From a virus: a stretch of DNA of 53,688 nt. Of this stretch, positions 16,710-25,716 are shown in pieces (the first letter of the stretch is position 1; each line of letters begins with the position of its first letter). Made by a program: the position numbers and the translations under genes. A model generated the notes under the pieces. It did not search any database. It worked only from the letters and a program-made list of their open reading frames with translations, and had not been told where the DNA came from. The stretch is taken from positions 1 to 53,688 of the IMG/VR virus record IMGVR_UViG_3300042541_001760; one strand, 5' to 3'.

Positions 16710-18340
16710 TAACAATAGGGTATAGTACAAGAACATCAAATCCACAATTTTCCGAATATTTGAAAAAATCATCAGGATTAAAGGATGTTGAGGTGATTGA
16801 GAAAGTTAATAATGGTGAAAAGTCATTGTCTCAGGTTTATAATGAGATAATTGACGAATCATCAAATGACATTATTGTGCTTTGTCACGACGACATCTAT
16901 TTTGACACAAAGAATTGGGGTAAAAGATTATTAAGGTCTTTTGAAAAAAATCCTGAGTTTGGTATCTTGGGAGTTGCTGGAAGCACTTATATGCCAAAAT
17001 CAGGTCAATGGTGGGAAGATAGATCAAAAATGGTTGGTGTAGTTAATCACGAACATCAAGGTAAAAAATGGGAGTCTAAGTACTCAATAAATGAAGAGCA
17101 TGAAATTAAGGAAACTGTTATAGTCGATGGATTATTTATTGCTTTAAATAAAAATAAAATAAAAAAAGGATTCGACGAATCTGTTGAGGGTTTTCATTTT
17201 TATGATGTTGAATTCTCATTTCAAAATCATTTAGACGGGGTTAAGGTCGGTGTTATGTTTAACGTAAGGGTAACCCATAAATCAATTGGGCAAACTAATC
17301 AGAAGTGGGAGGAAAATAGAAATATTTTCGCGGAAAAAAATAAAAACATATTACCCATTAAGATAAAATACAAAGACACTGATAAACTTAATGTTTTAAT
17401 AGGATGTCTATTTTTTCAAAAATTCACAGGTTCAGAAATGTATGTTTTTGAGTTATCAAAGAATTTAATTAAATTAAATTGTAATGTAACCATTGTTGCA
17501 TCTGAAACAAATGGACCTTTAGTTAGTATAGCCGAAAAATTGGGTGTAAAAGTTAAAAATATTAAAGAGTCACCAGGATATAAATTAGGTGATGGTAAGT
17601 GGATGCTTAATACACAAAATGGTCAAGAAATATCAAAACCGAATCAATATTATAAAATGTCGGAAGTTAATTTTGATATTATTCATTGCCAACACAAACC
17701 AATAGTCGATGTGTTAAATATGTTGTATCCAACAATAGATAAGATATGTACTATACACTCTGAAGTAATTGATTTGGAAAATCCAGTAATACACCCAACA
17801 ATTAAAAAATACATTGCGATTAGACCCGAAATAAAAGACCAAATAGTAAATAAATTTGGAATTGATGAAAATCTTGTTGAGGTTATTTATAACCCTGTTG
17901 ACGAAACAAAGTTTTATAATAAAAATCTAAAATCAAAAAATTATATATTATTTGTTGGGTCAATTGATTATTTAAGAGAAAAAACGATTAGAGATTTAAT
18001 TGAGGTATCTAAAAATGAAAATAAAGAACTGTGGTTAGTGGGAGAAAATAAATCAAATTATTTGAATGAGATACTCCTAAATAATCACGTTAAACATTTC
18101 GGACCGACATTAGATGTAAATAAATATATTCACGAATGTAGTGAAACTGCCGGTATTTTATTGGGTAGAACAACAATAGAAAGTTGGATGAGTGGAAAAC
18201 CAAGTTGGATTTACAATGTGGATAATTTGGGTAATATTATAGGGAAGGAACTACACGAGTGTCCGAATGATTTGGAAAAATTTAACTCAAAAGTAGTATC
18301 AGAAAAAATAAAAGAAGAATATATAAAAATTTTAAATTAG
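16706..18340 (+). CDS. Two-domain glycosyltransferase (GT2-like + GT4-like fusion)
   Basis: The 544-residue protein fuses two transferase folds. Residues ~1-215 are GT-A-like: I-V-L-C-H-D-D-I-Y-F contains the metal-binding acidic pair, followed by G-V-A-G-S and F-H-F-Y-D-V-E-F. Residues ~230-544 are GT-B-like: F-T-G-S-E-M-Y-V-F-E-L-S, I-Y-N-P-V-D, Y-I-L-F-V-G-S and G-R-T-T-I-E-S-W-M-S-G-K-P. The two could add successive sugars. It is the first gene of the sugar island, overlapping dut by 4 nt. Sugar specificity is unknown. Confidence 0.8.
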   Translation: MITIGYSTRTSNPQFSEYLKKSSGLKDVEVIEKVNNGEKSLSQVYNEIIDESSNDIIVLCHDDIYFDTKNWGKRLLRSFEKNPEFGILGVAGSTYMPKSGQWWEDRSKMVGVVNHEHQGKKWESKYSINEEHEIKETVIVDGLFIALNKNKIKKGFDESVEGFHFYDVEFSFQNHLDGVKVGVMFNVRVTHKSIGQTNQKWEENRNIFAEKNKNILPIKIKYKDTDKLNVLIGCLFFQKFTGSEMYVFELSKNLIKLNCNVTIVASETNGPLVSIAEKLGVKVKNIKESPGYKLGDGKWMLNTQNGQEISKPNQYYKMSEVNFDIIHCQHKPIVDVLNMLYPTIDKICTIHSEVIDLENPVIHPTIKKYIAIRPEIKDQIVNKFGIDENLVEVIYNPVDETKFYNKNLKSKNYILFVGSIDYLREKTIRDLIEVSKNENKELWLVGENKSNYLNEILLNNHVKHFGPTLDVNKYIHECSETAGILLGRTTIESWMSGKPSWIYNVDNLGNIIGKELHECPNDLEKFNSKVVSEKIKEEYIKILN

Positions 18341-18341
18341 T

Positions 18342-18962
18342 ATGGGATTTAATAAGTTTTTTGAAAATATTTTTTGTATTAACTTGGATAAAAGGAAGGA
18401 TAGGTGGTCATTTTTTACCGAAGAAATGAAAAAAAATTCTATTGATAATGTTGTTAGATATGAAGGGATTGATGGGGATGAAATCCATAACCCAACAAAC
18501 ATGCTAAACGGAGAATTAGGTATATTATTAACACACCTATCTTTAATAAAAGAATGTAAAAAACGTAATTATAAAAATGTTTTAATTTTTGAGGATGATA
18601 TAATTTTGAATGAAAATTATAATAATTTTGATGATTATATGAATCAAATACCTGATGATTGGGATTTTATTTATTTTGGTGGAAATCATGTTTATGGTAA
18701 AACTCCTGAAAAAATTAATAATAATGTTTTAAAATTGAATTATACAGTGTCATTACATTGTGTTGCGATTAGTAATACAATGTTTGACGTTATTATTAAT
18801 AAATTAAGCGCGTTCGAAAAACAAGTGGATGCTTGTTATGCCGACCTGCATAAGTCAGTTAATTGTTATGGCATCACACCCAACTTAGCATTACAAAAAG
18901 AAGGGTATAGTAATATACAAAATAAAACAGTAAACTATTATAGTTTTTTCCAAAATATATGA
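18342..18962 (+). CDS. Family 25 glycosyltransferase
   Basis: This 206-residue protein matches GT25 (LPS-type beta-galactosyl/glucosyltransferases): an N-terminal I-F-C-I-N-L-D-K-R-K-D-R-W, G-E-L-G-I-L-L-T-H-L-S and the acidic F-E-D-D-I. It transfers a sugar to LPS or, in related families, to hydroxylysine in proteins. It overlaps the next fucosyltransferase by 4 nt. The length is normal for short phage and bacterial GT25 enzymes. Confidence 0.85.
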   Translation: MGFNKFFENIFCINLDKRKDRWSFFTEEMKKNSIDNVVRYEGIDGDEIHNPTNMLNGELGILLTHLSLIKECKKRNYKNVLIFEDDIILNENYNNFDDYMNQIPDDWDFIYFGGNHVYGKTPEKINNNVLKLNYTVSLHCVAISNTMFDVIINKLSAFEKQVDACYADLHKSVNCYGITPNLALQKEGYSNIQNKTVNYYSFFQNI

Positions 18963-19774
18963 AAAATTTTTATACTGCTTATTTAATGGGTGGATTGGGA
19001 AATCAAATGTTTCAAATGGCGCACGCAATATCCCAATCTTGGAAACATGACTCCGATTGTTTTTTTTTAAAAAAATCCGAAACGCCAGGTGATGGTAAAC
19101 AACCAAACAATTACATTAATAATATTTATAAAAATTTCAAATTTTCTGATGATGATAAATTTGATTTATTAATAAGAGAAAATCACTTTAATGATGCTAA
19201 AATCAATATAACACCAAATAAATCTATTAAATTTTGGGGGTACTTCCAAAGTAGTAAAAATTTCTTAGGGTATGATGAAAAAATTAAATCTATTTTTGAA
19301 CCTGATTTAGATTTTATAAAAAAAATAAAAAGTAAATTTCCACAATTAAATGGGAATACTACCTCTTTACACATAAGAAGGGGTGATTATTTATCAATAA
19401 CTAATATATTACCCATAATAGATAAAACATATTTTGATTTTTGTTTAAAAGAAATTGGTGACTATGGTCAAATTTTTATTTTTACTAACGATAAAGAATG
19501 GGTTAAAAATAATATAAAATATGAAAATTCAATTATTGTAACTGATTTGGAAGATTATGAAGAATTATGGATGATGAGTTTGTGTACTAATAACATATTA
19601 TCTAATTCTAGCTTTTCTTGGTGGGGTGGGTTTTTAAATAAAAATACTAATAAAAAAGTTATGGTGCCGAGTATTTGGTTTGGACCACAGGGGATACATC
19701 CACATTTTAATATTTTTGAAAAGGATTGGACGAAAATAAATGTTTTTTATGAAAATGGTATGTTAAAAACATAA
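18959..19774 (+). CDS. Alpha-1,2-fucosyltransferase-like (GT11)
   Basis: The 271-residue protein has the GT11 signature: M-G-G-L-G-N-Q-M-F-Q near the N-terminus, the GDP-fucose-binding H-I-R-R-G-D-Y (near residue 138), I-F-T-N-D and S-N-S-S-F-S-W-W-G-G-F-L. GT11 enzymes transfer L-fucose from GDP-fucose in alpha-1,2 linkage. A GDP-fucose pathway is encoded in the same island (35170-37045), so the donor can be made in cis. A degraded C-terminal copy of a related gene survives at 21883-22047. Confidence 0.9.
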   Translation: MKNFYTAYLMGGLGNQMFQMAHAISQSWKHDSDCFFLKKSETPGDGKQPNNYINNIYKNFKFSDDDKFDLLIRENHFNDAKINITPNKSIKFWGYFQSSKNFLGYDEKIKSIFEPDLDFIKKIKSKFPQLNGNTTSLHIRRGDYLSITNILPIIDKTYFDFCLKEIGDYGQIFIFTNDKEWVKNNIKYENSIIVTDLEDYEELWMMSLCTNNILSNSSFSWWGGFLNKNTNKKVMVPSIWFGPQGIHPHFNIFEKDWTKINVFYENGMLKT

Positions 19775-19811
19775 TTTACTTAAAATAAAAAAAAGTTAAT
19801 ATTATATTGTT

Positions 19812-20603
19812 ATGGGAGTAAGGATAATTTATAATGGTAGATGTGGAAATAGAGTTTTTCAGTATGTTACCGCAAGAATTTTTGCGGAAAAAAATAAATT
19901 AAATTTAGAAACGGGGTTAGGTTGCGACATTGTAAAAACGAGTCCAATTAAAAATTTTGATGAATCATCCTGTTCACATGAAATTGGAATAAATTCATCA
20001 TCATTCGTGAACGATGAAATATTGTTTAGTGGTATCCACTACCATTATATATTCAGTGACTATTTTCAAAATTGTGTTTATATTAACAATAATAAAGAAT
20101 TGGTTAGAACTTTCTTTGATTTACCTGAGTTTGAAAAAAATACAAAAGATATTGTTTTACATCTTAGATTAGATGATAAAGTCCACTCAAGTGATATTAA
20201 TAATCCCGAAAATTGGGATAATGCGGAAATAATTCACCCTGATTACTATAAAAAAATACTTGATTTTGAAACATACGAAAAAATATATATTGTGGTTGAT
20301 AAAATAAAATATGATTGGGAAAAAAAATATTTATCTTATTTTGATAAATACAATCCAATTATAGTTAGTCAAACTCCGTATGAAGATTTTATGTTTATGA
20401 GGACATTTAATAAAATTATAACCTCAACAAGCACTTACTCTTATTGGTCAGCGTTTTTAAGTGATGCGGAAAAAATATACACATTTAAAAATGCGGGACA
20501 TCTTGGAATTAATTTAAGGTCACACGGGAGTCATGTTAAAGAACTTTGGAACATAAAAAATACATCTATTGCTATAGATGAAAAATTTTACTTTGGAATA
20601 TGA
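19812..20603 (+). CDS. Divergent GT11-like fucosyltransferase
   Basis: The 263-residue protein shares the GT11 layout but is diverged: G-R-C-G-N-R-V-F-Q-Y near the N-terminus replaces G-G-L-G-N-Q-x-F-Q, H-L-R-L-D-D replaces H-x-R-R-G-D, and S-T-S-T-Y-S-Y-W-S-A-F-L replaces the SSFSWWGGFL block. The core Arg is retained, so activity with GDP-fucose or another GDP-sugar is plausible, possibly with a different linkage. A 37-nt AT-rich gap precedes it. Its TGA overlaps a tiny 19-codon frame. Confidence 0.65.
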   Translation: MGVRIIYNGRCGNRVFQYVTARIFAEKNKLNLETGLGCDIVKTSPIKNFDESSCSHEIGINSSSFVNDEILFSGIHYHYIFSDYFQNCVYINNNKELVRTFFDLPEFEKNTKDIVLHLRLDDKVHSSDINNPENWDNAEIIHPDYYKKILDFETYEKIYIVVDKIKYDWEKKYLSYFDKYNPIIVSQTPYEDFMFMRTFNKIITSTSTYSYWSAFLSDAEKIYTFKNAGHLGINLRSHGSHVKELWNIKNTSIAIDEKFYFGI

Positions 20604-20659
20604 AAAATTATAATTTAGAATTATATAACGAATCAAATTATAAATTTAGTAAAATATGA
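20600..20659 (+). CDS. Interlocked 19-residue mini-ORF, possible gene remnant
   Basis: ATG at 20600 overlaps the stop of the upstream gene, and its TGA overlaps the ATG of the next gene at 20656, so it exactly fills the 52-nt gap. The peptide begins M-K-N-Y-N-L-E-L-Y. It loosely resembles the N-terminus of the broken FkbM gene at 21662 (M-K-N-N-Y-Y-K-N-R). It may be a translation-coupling peptide or the leftover start of a deleted gene. Chance is possible. Confidence 0.3.
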   Translation: MKNYNLELYNESNYKFSKI

Positions 20660-21672
20660 AAAAAATAATCGTATTGGGTGGTGGTGGTTTCATAGGTGGT
20701 CACTTAGCTAAAAGAAAAAAAGATGAAGGTAATTGGGTTAGAGTTGTTGATATTAAAAAACATGAATATTATAATCATGATGAAATATGTCACGAATTTA
20801 TTATTGGTGATTTAACAGATTATAATTTTGTTAAATCAATAATTGATGAAGATGTTGATGAAATATACCAATTAGCCGCGGATATGGGTGGAGCTCTTTA
20901 TATATTTACAGGTGAAAATGATGCGGATGTTATGTATAATTCGGCTACTATCAACCTTAATGTTCTAAAAGAATGCGTAAATAAAAAAGTCAAAAAAATA
21001 TTTTATTCTTCTTCTGCATGTATATACCCAGAACATAATCAATTAGATTCTAATAATCCAATATGTGAAGAAAGTTCGGCGTATCCCGCAAATCCTGATT
21101 CTGAATATGGGTGGGAAAAATTATTTAGCGAAAGATTGTATCTATCTTTTAATAGAAATTATGGGTTAGACGTTAGAATCGCAAGATTTCATAATATATT
21201 TGGACCATATGGAACTTGGGAGGGTGGTAAAGAAAAATCGCCAGCGGCGTTGTGTAGAAAAATTGCGGAGTGTGAAGAAAATGGTGAAATTGAGGTTTGG
21301 GGGGACGGAAAACAGACTAGATCATTTTTATTTATAGATGAGTGTTTAGAGGCGGTTTCAAGACTTATGGAGTCTGACTTTACAGGTCCAGTTAATATTG
21401 GTTCTGAGGAAATGGTTACAATAAATCAATTATCATCTATGATAATTGATATTTCAGATAAAAATGTTAAAATATTAAATTTATTTGGGGAAGAATTTTT
21501 TAAAAAATATGGTTTTAAATGTCCTTTAGGTGTTAAAGGACGTAATTCAGACAACAATTTATATAAACAAAAAATAGGGTGGGGTGTTAGCCAACCATTA
21601 TCAATAGGGTTAAAAAAAACATTTTATTGGATAAATAATCAAGTAAAAAAAAATAAAAAATATGAAAAATAA
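20656..21672 (+). CDS. NAD-dependent epimerase/dehydratase (extended SDR)
   Basis: The 338-residue protein is an extended SDR nucleotide-sugar enzyme: Rossmann G-G-G-G-F-I-G-G-H (residues ~8-16), D-L-T-D-Y, S-S-S-A-C-I-Y-P, catalytic Y-x-x-x-K region (E-Y-G-W-E-K), F-H-N-I-F-G-P-Y-G-T-W and V-W-G-D-G-K-Q-T-R-S-F-L-F-I-D. The S-S-x-C-x-Y-P and A-D-M-G-G patterns recall plant/bacterial GDP-mannose 3,5-epimerase. That assignment is tempting in a GDP-mannose-using island but unproven. It converts one nucleotide sugar to another. It overlaps the FkbM remnant by 11 nt. Confidence 0.8.
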   Translation: MKKIIVLGGGGFIGGHLAKRKKDEGNWVRVVDIKKHEYYNHDEICHEFIIGDLTDYNFVKSIIDEDVDEIYQLAADMGGALYIFTGENDADVMYNSATINLNVLKECVNKKVKKIFYSSSACIYPEHNQLDSNNPICEESSAYPANPDSEYGWEKLFSERLYLSFNRNYGLDVRIARFHNIFGPYGTWEGGKEKSPAALCRKIAECEENGEIEVWGDGKQTRSFLFIDECLEAVSRLMESDFTGPVNIGSEEMVTINQLSSMIIDISDKNVKILNLFGEEFFKKYGFKCPLGVKGRNSDNNLYKQKIGWGVSQPLSIGLKKTFYWINNQVKKNKKYEK

Positions 21673-21895
21673 TTACTATAAAAATAGAGAATTTGGGGAA
21701 TTAAAATTATCAATCAATGATTCATTTATGTGTGATGAATTTTATTCCTAAGCGGGTCAAGACATTTTTGTTATTAGCGTACTCAATGGAAAAAAAGAAG
21801 GTGTTTTTTTGGATATAGGAGCCTCAGATCCACAAATAATAAATAATACTTTTTTACTGGAAAAGAAATTTGGGTGGAAAGGGGTTCGTTTTTAA
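21662..21895 (+). pseudogene. Broken FkbM-type methyltransferase N-terminus (nonsense mutation and truncation)
   Basis: From ATG 21662 the frame runs 29 codons to TAA at 21749-21751 and then continues in the same frame as A-G-Q-D-I-F-V-I, G-V-F-L-D-I-G-A-S-D-P and F-G-W-K-G-V. That is the typical FkbM start, in which Y-S-Q-A-G-Q-D is common. The stop therefore looks like a CAA-to-TAA change. Homology ends at a second TAA (21893-21895), where the sequence switches to a GT11 tail. The rest of the methyltransferase is gone. Confidence 0.75.
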
Positions 21896-22047
21896 ATAAA
21901 AATAAATATAAAAAAATATTTGTTCCCAGTATTTGGTTCGGACCAAGCGGTGAAAAAAATTACCAAGACATCTACGAAGATGTATGGATAAAAATAAATG
22001 TAAAATATGAAAATGGAAAACTTATTCACAAAAACATCAATATCTGA
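21883..22047 (+). pseudogene. Orphan C-terminus of a GT11 fucosyltransferase
   Basis: The frame encodes G-S-F-L-N-K-N-K-Y-K-K-I-F-V-P-S-I-W-F-G-P and on to K-I-N-V-K-Y-E-N-G-K-L, closely matching the last ~55 residues of the intact GT11 at 18959. No start or catalytic domain remains. The switch from FkbM sequence occurs in a GGGGTT...TTTTTAAATAAAAAT stretch that resembles the intact GT11 around 19625, suggesting deletion through short homology. It overlaps the start of the next gene by 41 nt. Confidence 0.75.
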
Positions 22048-22783
22048 TAGTTACGATTTTAAAAATGTATGTAATGCGGCTTCTAAAGATGACTCAATAT
22101 TTAGTAATTTTAAATCTAACAGAGCGTTTACTGAAATATTAGAACACACAACATACAACCAAGGTAATGGGTATATAAATGAAATTGAAAAAGACTGTAA
22201 AATAGATTTAAATTTTATAAATAAGTTTAAAGAGAATGATTTGCAGGGTAACCCAAAATTAGAAACATTTAAAGACCCATACGGTAGTATTTCACCATCT
22301 ACCATTAGATACATAAAAGTTTTAAATGATTTAATTTCTTTATTTGGTGACCTAACTGACTTCAGAATTGTTGAAATTGGTGTCGGTTATGGTGGACAGT
22401 CTAAAATAATACAAGATTATTTTAAAATAAAAGAATATAATTATATTGATTTACCGGACGTTTTATCGTTAACTAAAAAATATCTAAAAACATTTAATTA
22501 CGATAATTTAAATTTTTTAGATTTTACATCATTACCCGATAAGTCTTATGATTTAATCATATCTAACTACGCCATAACAGAATGTAGTAAAGAAATACAG
22601 GACTTATATGTTGAAAAAATTATTAATAAATCAAAACATGGGTATATAACAGGAAATGATATTGGTGGTTTTTTTAATATAAAAAATTATACAAAAAACG
22701 ATTGGTTATTAAAATTACCTAATGTAAAAATAACCGATGAGAGACCATTAACACATGATAAAAATTATTTACTATATTTTTAA
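22007..22783 (+). CDS. Putative sugar O-methyltransferase
   Basis: The 258-residue protein starts M-K-M-E-N-L-F. It has a class I SAM-binding motif V-E-I-G-V-G-Y-G-G-Q-S (residues ~120-130), a D-L-P-D-V segment, and S-Y-D-L-I-I-S-N-Y-A-I-T-E-C. This layout matches the NanM-like putative sugar O-methyltransferase family found in surface-polysaccharide loci. The likely role is capping or decorating a glycan. Its start lies inside the GT11 remnant, so the gene was probably placed here by the same rearrangement. ATG at 22013 is an alternative start. Confidence 0.7.
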   Translation: MKMENLFTKTSISDSYDFKNVCNAASKDDSIFSNFKSNRAFTEILEHTTYNQGNGYINEIEKDCKIDLNFINKFKENDLQGNPKLETFKDPYGSISPSTIRYIKVLNDLISLFGDLTDFRIVEIGVGYGGQSKIIQDYFKIKEYNYIDLPDVLSLTKKYLKTFNYDNLNFLDFTSLPDKSYDLIISNYAITECSKEIQDLYVEKIINKSKHGYITGNDIGGFFNIKNYTKNDWLLKLPNVKITDERPLTHDKNYLLYF

Positions 22784-22786
22784 CAT

Positions 22787-23596
22787 ATGTTAAAATTAAA
22801 TATGATAAGCAGGATTTTTGAACATAACGGTTCATCGACCGTCAATAGGGTACCAAAAAACTTTATATGGGACTTTAATGGGGTTGACGGATTAGTTGAT
22901 TTCTATATTGATGGTGATGTTCATTTAGGTTTAAAAAATAAAAATGATGGTAGGATAAAGATTTTATGGACATTAGAATCACCATATTTTAATAATAACG
23001 TTTTTGACTTTATTAAGGATAATTTAACAACTATAATAGATACTTTTGATTTAATTTTTACATACGACGATGATTTATTAAAATTAAACGATAAGTTTTG
23101 TTTTTTACCTGTTGGGGGTTCTTGGATAGTAAGTCCATCGATAAGAAAAAAAACAAAGACGGTATCAATGATAACATCTAATAAACGACTCACTCCACAA
23201 CAAAATGAAAGGGTTTTATTTGCTAATAATAATAAAAACAATATTGACGTATATGGTAGAGGGTTTAATGAAATAATCAATAAAGAAGAGGGTTTAGATG
23301 ACTACATGTTTTCTATATGTATAGAAAACGCAACCCATAATACTTACTTTACGGAAAAAATTTTAGATTGTTTTTTGACAGGTACAATCCCCGTCTATAA
23401 AGGGACTAAAAACATTACAAATTTTTTTGACACTGATGGAATTTTATTTTTAGATAAAATAGAAATCAAAGACTTAACACATAATTTATATCAATCAAAA
23501 ATAAAAAGTATTGAGGATAATTTCATTCGCGCAACTGAATTTATGTTACCTGAAGATATTATATATAATAAATTAAAAGAAAAAAAAATAATATAA
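22787..23596 (+). CDS. GT10 (alpha-1,3/4-fucosyltransferase)-like enzyme
   Basis: The 269-residue protein has the GT10 C-terminal signature: Y-M-F-S-I-C-I-E-N-A-T-H-N-T-Y-F-T-E-K-I-L-D-C, then G-T-I-P-V-Y-K-G. The N-terminal half includes I-L-W-T-L-E-S-P-Y and F-D-L-I-F-T-Y-D. GT10 enzymes transfer fucose from GDP-fucose to GlcNAc-type acceptors. It is the third fucosyltransferase-like gene of the island. Some GT10-like phage and algal-virus proteins use other donors, so linkage is uncertain. A 56-nt AT-rich gap follows its stop. Confidence 0.75.
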   Translation: MLKLNMISRIFEHNGSSTVNRVPKNFIWDFNGVDGLVDFYIDGDVHLGLKNKNDGRIKILWTLESPYFNNNVFDFIKDNLTTIIDTFDLIFTYDDDLLKLNDKFCFLPVGGSWIVSPSIRKKTKTVSMITSNKRLTPQQNERVLFANNNKNNIDVYGRGFNEIINKEEGLDDYMFSICIENATHNTYFTEKILDCFLTGTIPVYKGTKNITNFFDTDGILFLDKIEIKDLTHNLYQSKIKSIEDNFIRATEFMLPEDIIYNKLKEKKII

Positions 23597-23652
23597 TAAA
23601 AATTATTTAATCACTAAAGATTGAATACATAACAATACAAAAAATTTGAATA

Positions 23653-24336
23653 ATGGATTTTACTTTTGGTATAATTACTGGCGGGGATAATGATAAGATG
23701 ATTAATGAGATAATTGACTCAATTGAGAATGAAAATATTCCAAATTATGAAATTATTATCGTAGGTAATTCAAATTTAGTAAGGAAAAATACTAAAGTGA
23801 TAAATTTTGATGAGACTATAAAAGTAGGATGGATTACAAAAAAGAAAAATATCATAACTAAAGAGTCTAATTTTGAAAATATTGTTTTTCTTCATGATTA
23901 TATAAAATTAAATGAGGGTTGGTACAACGGTTATTTGGAGAGTGGTAACGATTTTGCGATTAGAATGGATAAAATTATAAACCACAACGGTGAAAGATTT
24001 AGAGATTGGTGTATATGGCCACATAACAACAATGAAATGGATTCTTTTATAGGTAGGGATTGTTTAATCCCTTATACTATAAAACATTTAAGTAAGTATA
24101 TGTATATCTCAGGATCCTATTGGGTTGCCAAAAAATATGTTATGATGGAATTCCCGTTAAATGAAAATTTAACGTGGGGACAAGGAGAAGATGTTTTATG
24201 GTCCAAACAAGTTAGAGAAAAATATGAATTTAATATGAACACCAATTCTAGTGTTTTTATAATTAAAGGAGTTAAAGATAGGGTTTTTAATGAACCGGAT
24301 GAAAATAAAATAGAAGCACTAAAAAGTATAAATTAA
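23653..24336 (+). CDS. GT-A (GT2-like) glycosyltransferase
   Basis: The 227-residue protein has a GT-A-like fold: I-I-T-G-G-D-N near the start, Y-E-I-I-I-V-G-N-S, then I-V-F-L-H-D-Y in place of the canonical DxD. The late block L-N-E-N-L-T-W-G-Q-G-E-D-V-L-W is the acceptor-site W-G-x-G-E-D signature seen in galactosyltransferase-like GT2/GT7 enzymes. The H-D metal site together with GQGED supports activity. It starts after a 56-nt gap and is followed within 2 nt by the HAD-nucleotidyltransferase fusion. Confidence 0.7.
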   Translation: MDFTFGIITGGDNDKMINEIIDSIENENIPNYEIIIVGNSNLVRKNTKVINFDETIKVGWITKKKNIITKESNFENIVFLHDYIKLNEGWYNGYLESGNDFAIRMDKIINHNGERFRDWCIWPHNNNEMDSFIGRDCLIPYTIKHLSKYMYISGSYWVAKKYVMMEFPLNENLTWGQGEDVLWSKQVREKYEFNMNTNSSVFIIKGVKDRVFNEPDENKIEALKSIN

Positions 24337-24337
24337 A

Positions 24338-25711
24338 ATGATTAAATTAATAATATTCGATTTGGATGGGGTTTTAGTTGATGCCAAAGAAATCCATTAT
24401 GAGTCATTAAATAAAGCGTTAAAACAAATCGATGAAAAATTTGTAATAACTAGAGAAGAACATCTAACAAAATATGACGGGCTGACCACTAAAACAAAAT
24501 TGAAATTATTAAGTGATAATAAAAACTTACCGGAATCAAGTCATAGTAAAATATGGGAATTAAAACAATCATTGACATTTGATGTAATTAAAGAACAATT
24601 AACGGAGGATGTTCGTTTAAAAAAAATACTAAAGTCCCTTAAAGACGATGGATTTAAGATTTATGTGGCGTCGAATTCAATTCGAGAAACGATTAAATTG
24701 ATGTTATATAAAACAGGATTAATTGAGTATGTTGATTATTATTTAGCCAACGAAGACGTTAATAATACTAAACCACATCCAGAAATTTATTTAAAGTGTA
24801 TGGTACATGCTGGTGTAAAACCTAACGAAACTTTAATAGTTGAAGATAGTTTTCATGGTAGGCAGGCGGCGATAGAATCTGGAGGTTATTTATGTCCTGT
24901 CGAAACACCAAAAGATGTTACCTATAACAAAATATACAATCAAATTACAAACATAGATAATGTGCCAACATCAAACAAAAAATGGGAATCGGAAGATTTT
25001 AATATTTTAATACCCATGGCGGGTGCGGGTTCTAGATTTAGTTCTGCCGGCTACACATTTCCAAAACCATTAATAGAAGTTAATCATAAACCAATGATTC
25101 AAGTTGTGGTTGAGAATCTAAACATTAAATCTAAATTCATTTATATTGTTCAAAAAGAACACTATGAAAAATATAACTTAAAATTTTTATTAAATTTAAT
25201 AACACCTAATTGTGAAATAGTACAAGTTGAGGGGGTTACTGAAGGTGCTGCATGCACCACTCTTTTGGCTAAGGAATATATTAACACCGATAAACATTTA
25301 ATCATCGCTAATTCAGATCAATTTGTGGAGTGGGATAGTAATAGTTTTTATTATTCGATGACAAACGATAAAGTAGATGGAGGTATGTTAACGTTTAAAG
25401 CAACACACCCTAAATGGTCTTTCGCTAAATTAGATAGTAATGGTTATATTATTGAGATTGCCGAGAAAAAACCAATCAGTGACCTTGCGACAGTTGGGGT
25501 TTATTATTGGAACAAAGGTTCAGATTATGTTAAATACGCTGAACAAATGATTGAAAAAAATGTTAGAGTTAATAATGAATTTTATGTTGCTCCGGTTTAC
25601 AACGAAGCGATTTTAGATGGTTTAAAATTTAAACCATATAACATTAATAAAATGTGGGGTTTAGGAACGCCAGAAGACTTAAAAACATACTTAGAAAATA
25701 AAATAAAATAA
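24338..25711 (+). CDS. HAD phosphatase - nucleotidyltransferase fusion
   Basis: The 457-residue protein joins two enzymes. Residues ~1-200 are a HAD hydrolase of the phosphoglucomutase-like group: I-F-D-L-D-G-V-L-V nucleophile motif, A-S-N-S, K-P-H-P-E-I and I-V-E-D-S-F-H-G. Residues ~225-457 are a sugar-phosphate nucleotidyltransferase: I-L-I-P-M-A-G-A-G-S-R-F with F-P-K-P-L-I, then A-N-S-D-Q-F. Likely role: activating a sugar phosphate to an NDP-sugar while the HAD half removes or moves a phosphate in the same pathway. This pairing also occurs in bacterial capsule loci. Confidence 0.85.
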   Translation: MIKLIIFDLDGVLVDAKEIHYESLNKALKQIDEKFVITREEHLTKYDGLTTKTKLKLLSDNKNLPESSHSKIWELKQSLTFDVIKEQLTEDVRLKKILKSLKDDGFKIYVASNSIRETIKLMLYKTGLIEYVDYYLANEDVNNTKPHPEIYLKCMVHAGVKPNETLIVEDSFHGRQAAIESGGYLCPVETPKDVTYNKIYNQITNIDNVPTSNKKWESEDFNILIPMAGAGSRFSSAGYTFPKPLIEVNHKPMIQVVVENLNIKSKFIYIVQKEHYEKYNLKFLLNLITPNCEIVQVEGVTEGAACTTLLAKEYINTDKHLIIANSDQFVEWDSNSFYYSMTNDKVDGGMLTFKATHPKWSFAKLDSNGYIIEIAEKKPISDLATVGVYYWNKGSDYVKYAEQMIEKNVRVNNEFYVAPVYNEAILDGLKFKPYNINKMWGLGTPEDLKTYLENKIK

Positions 25712-25716
25712 ACACT

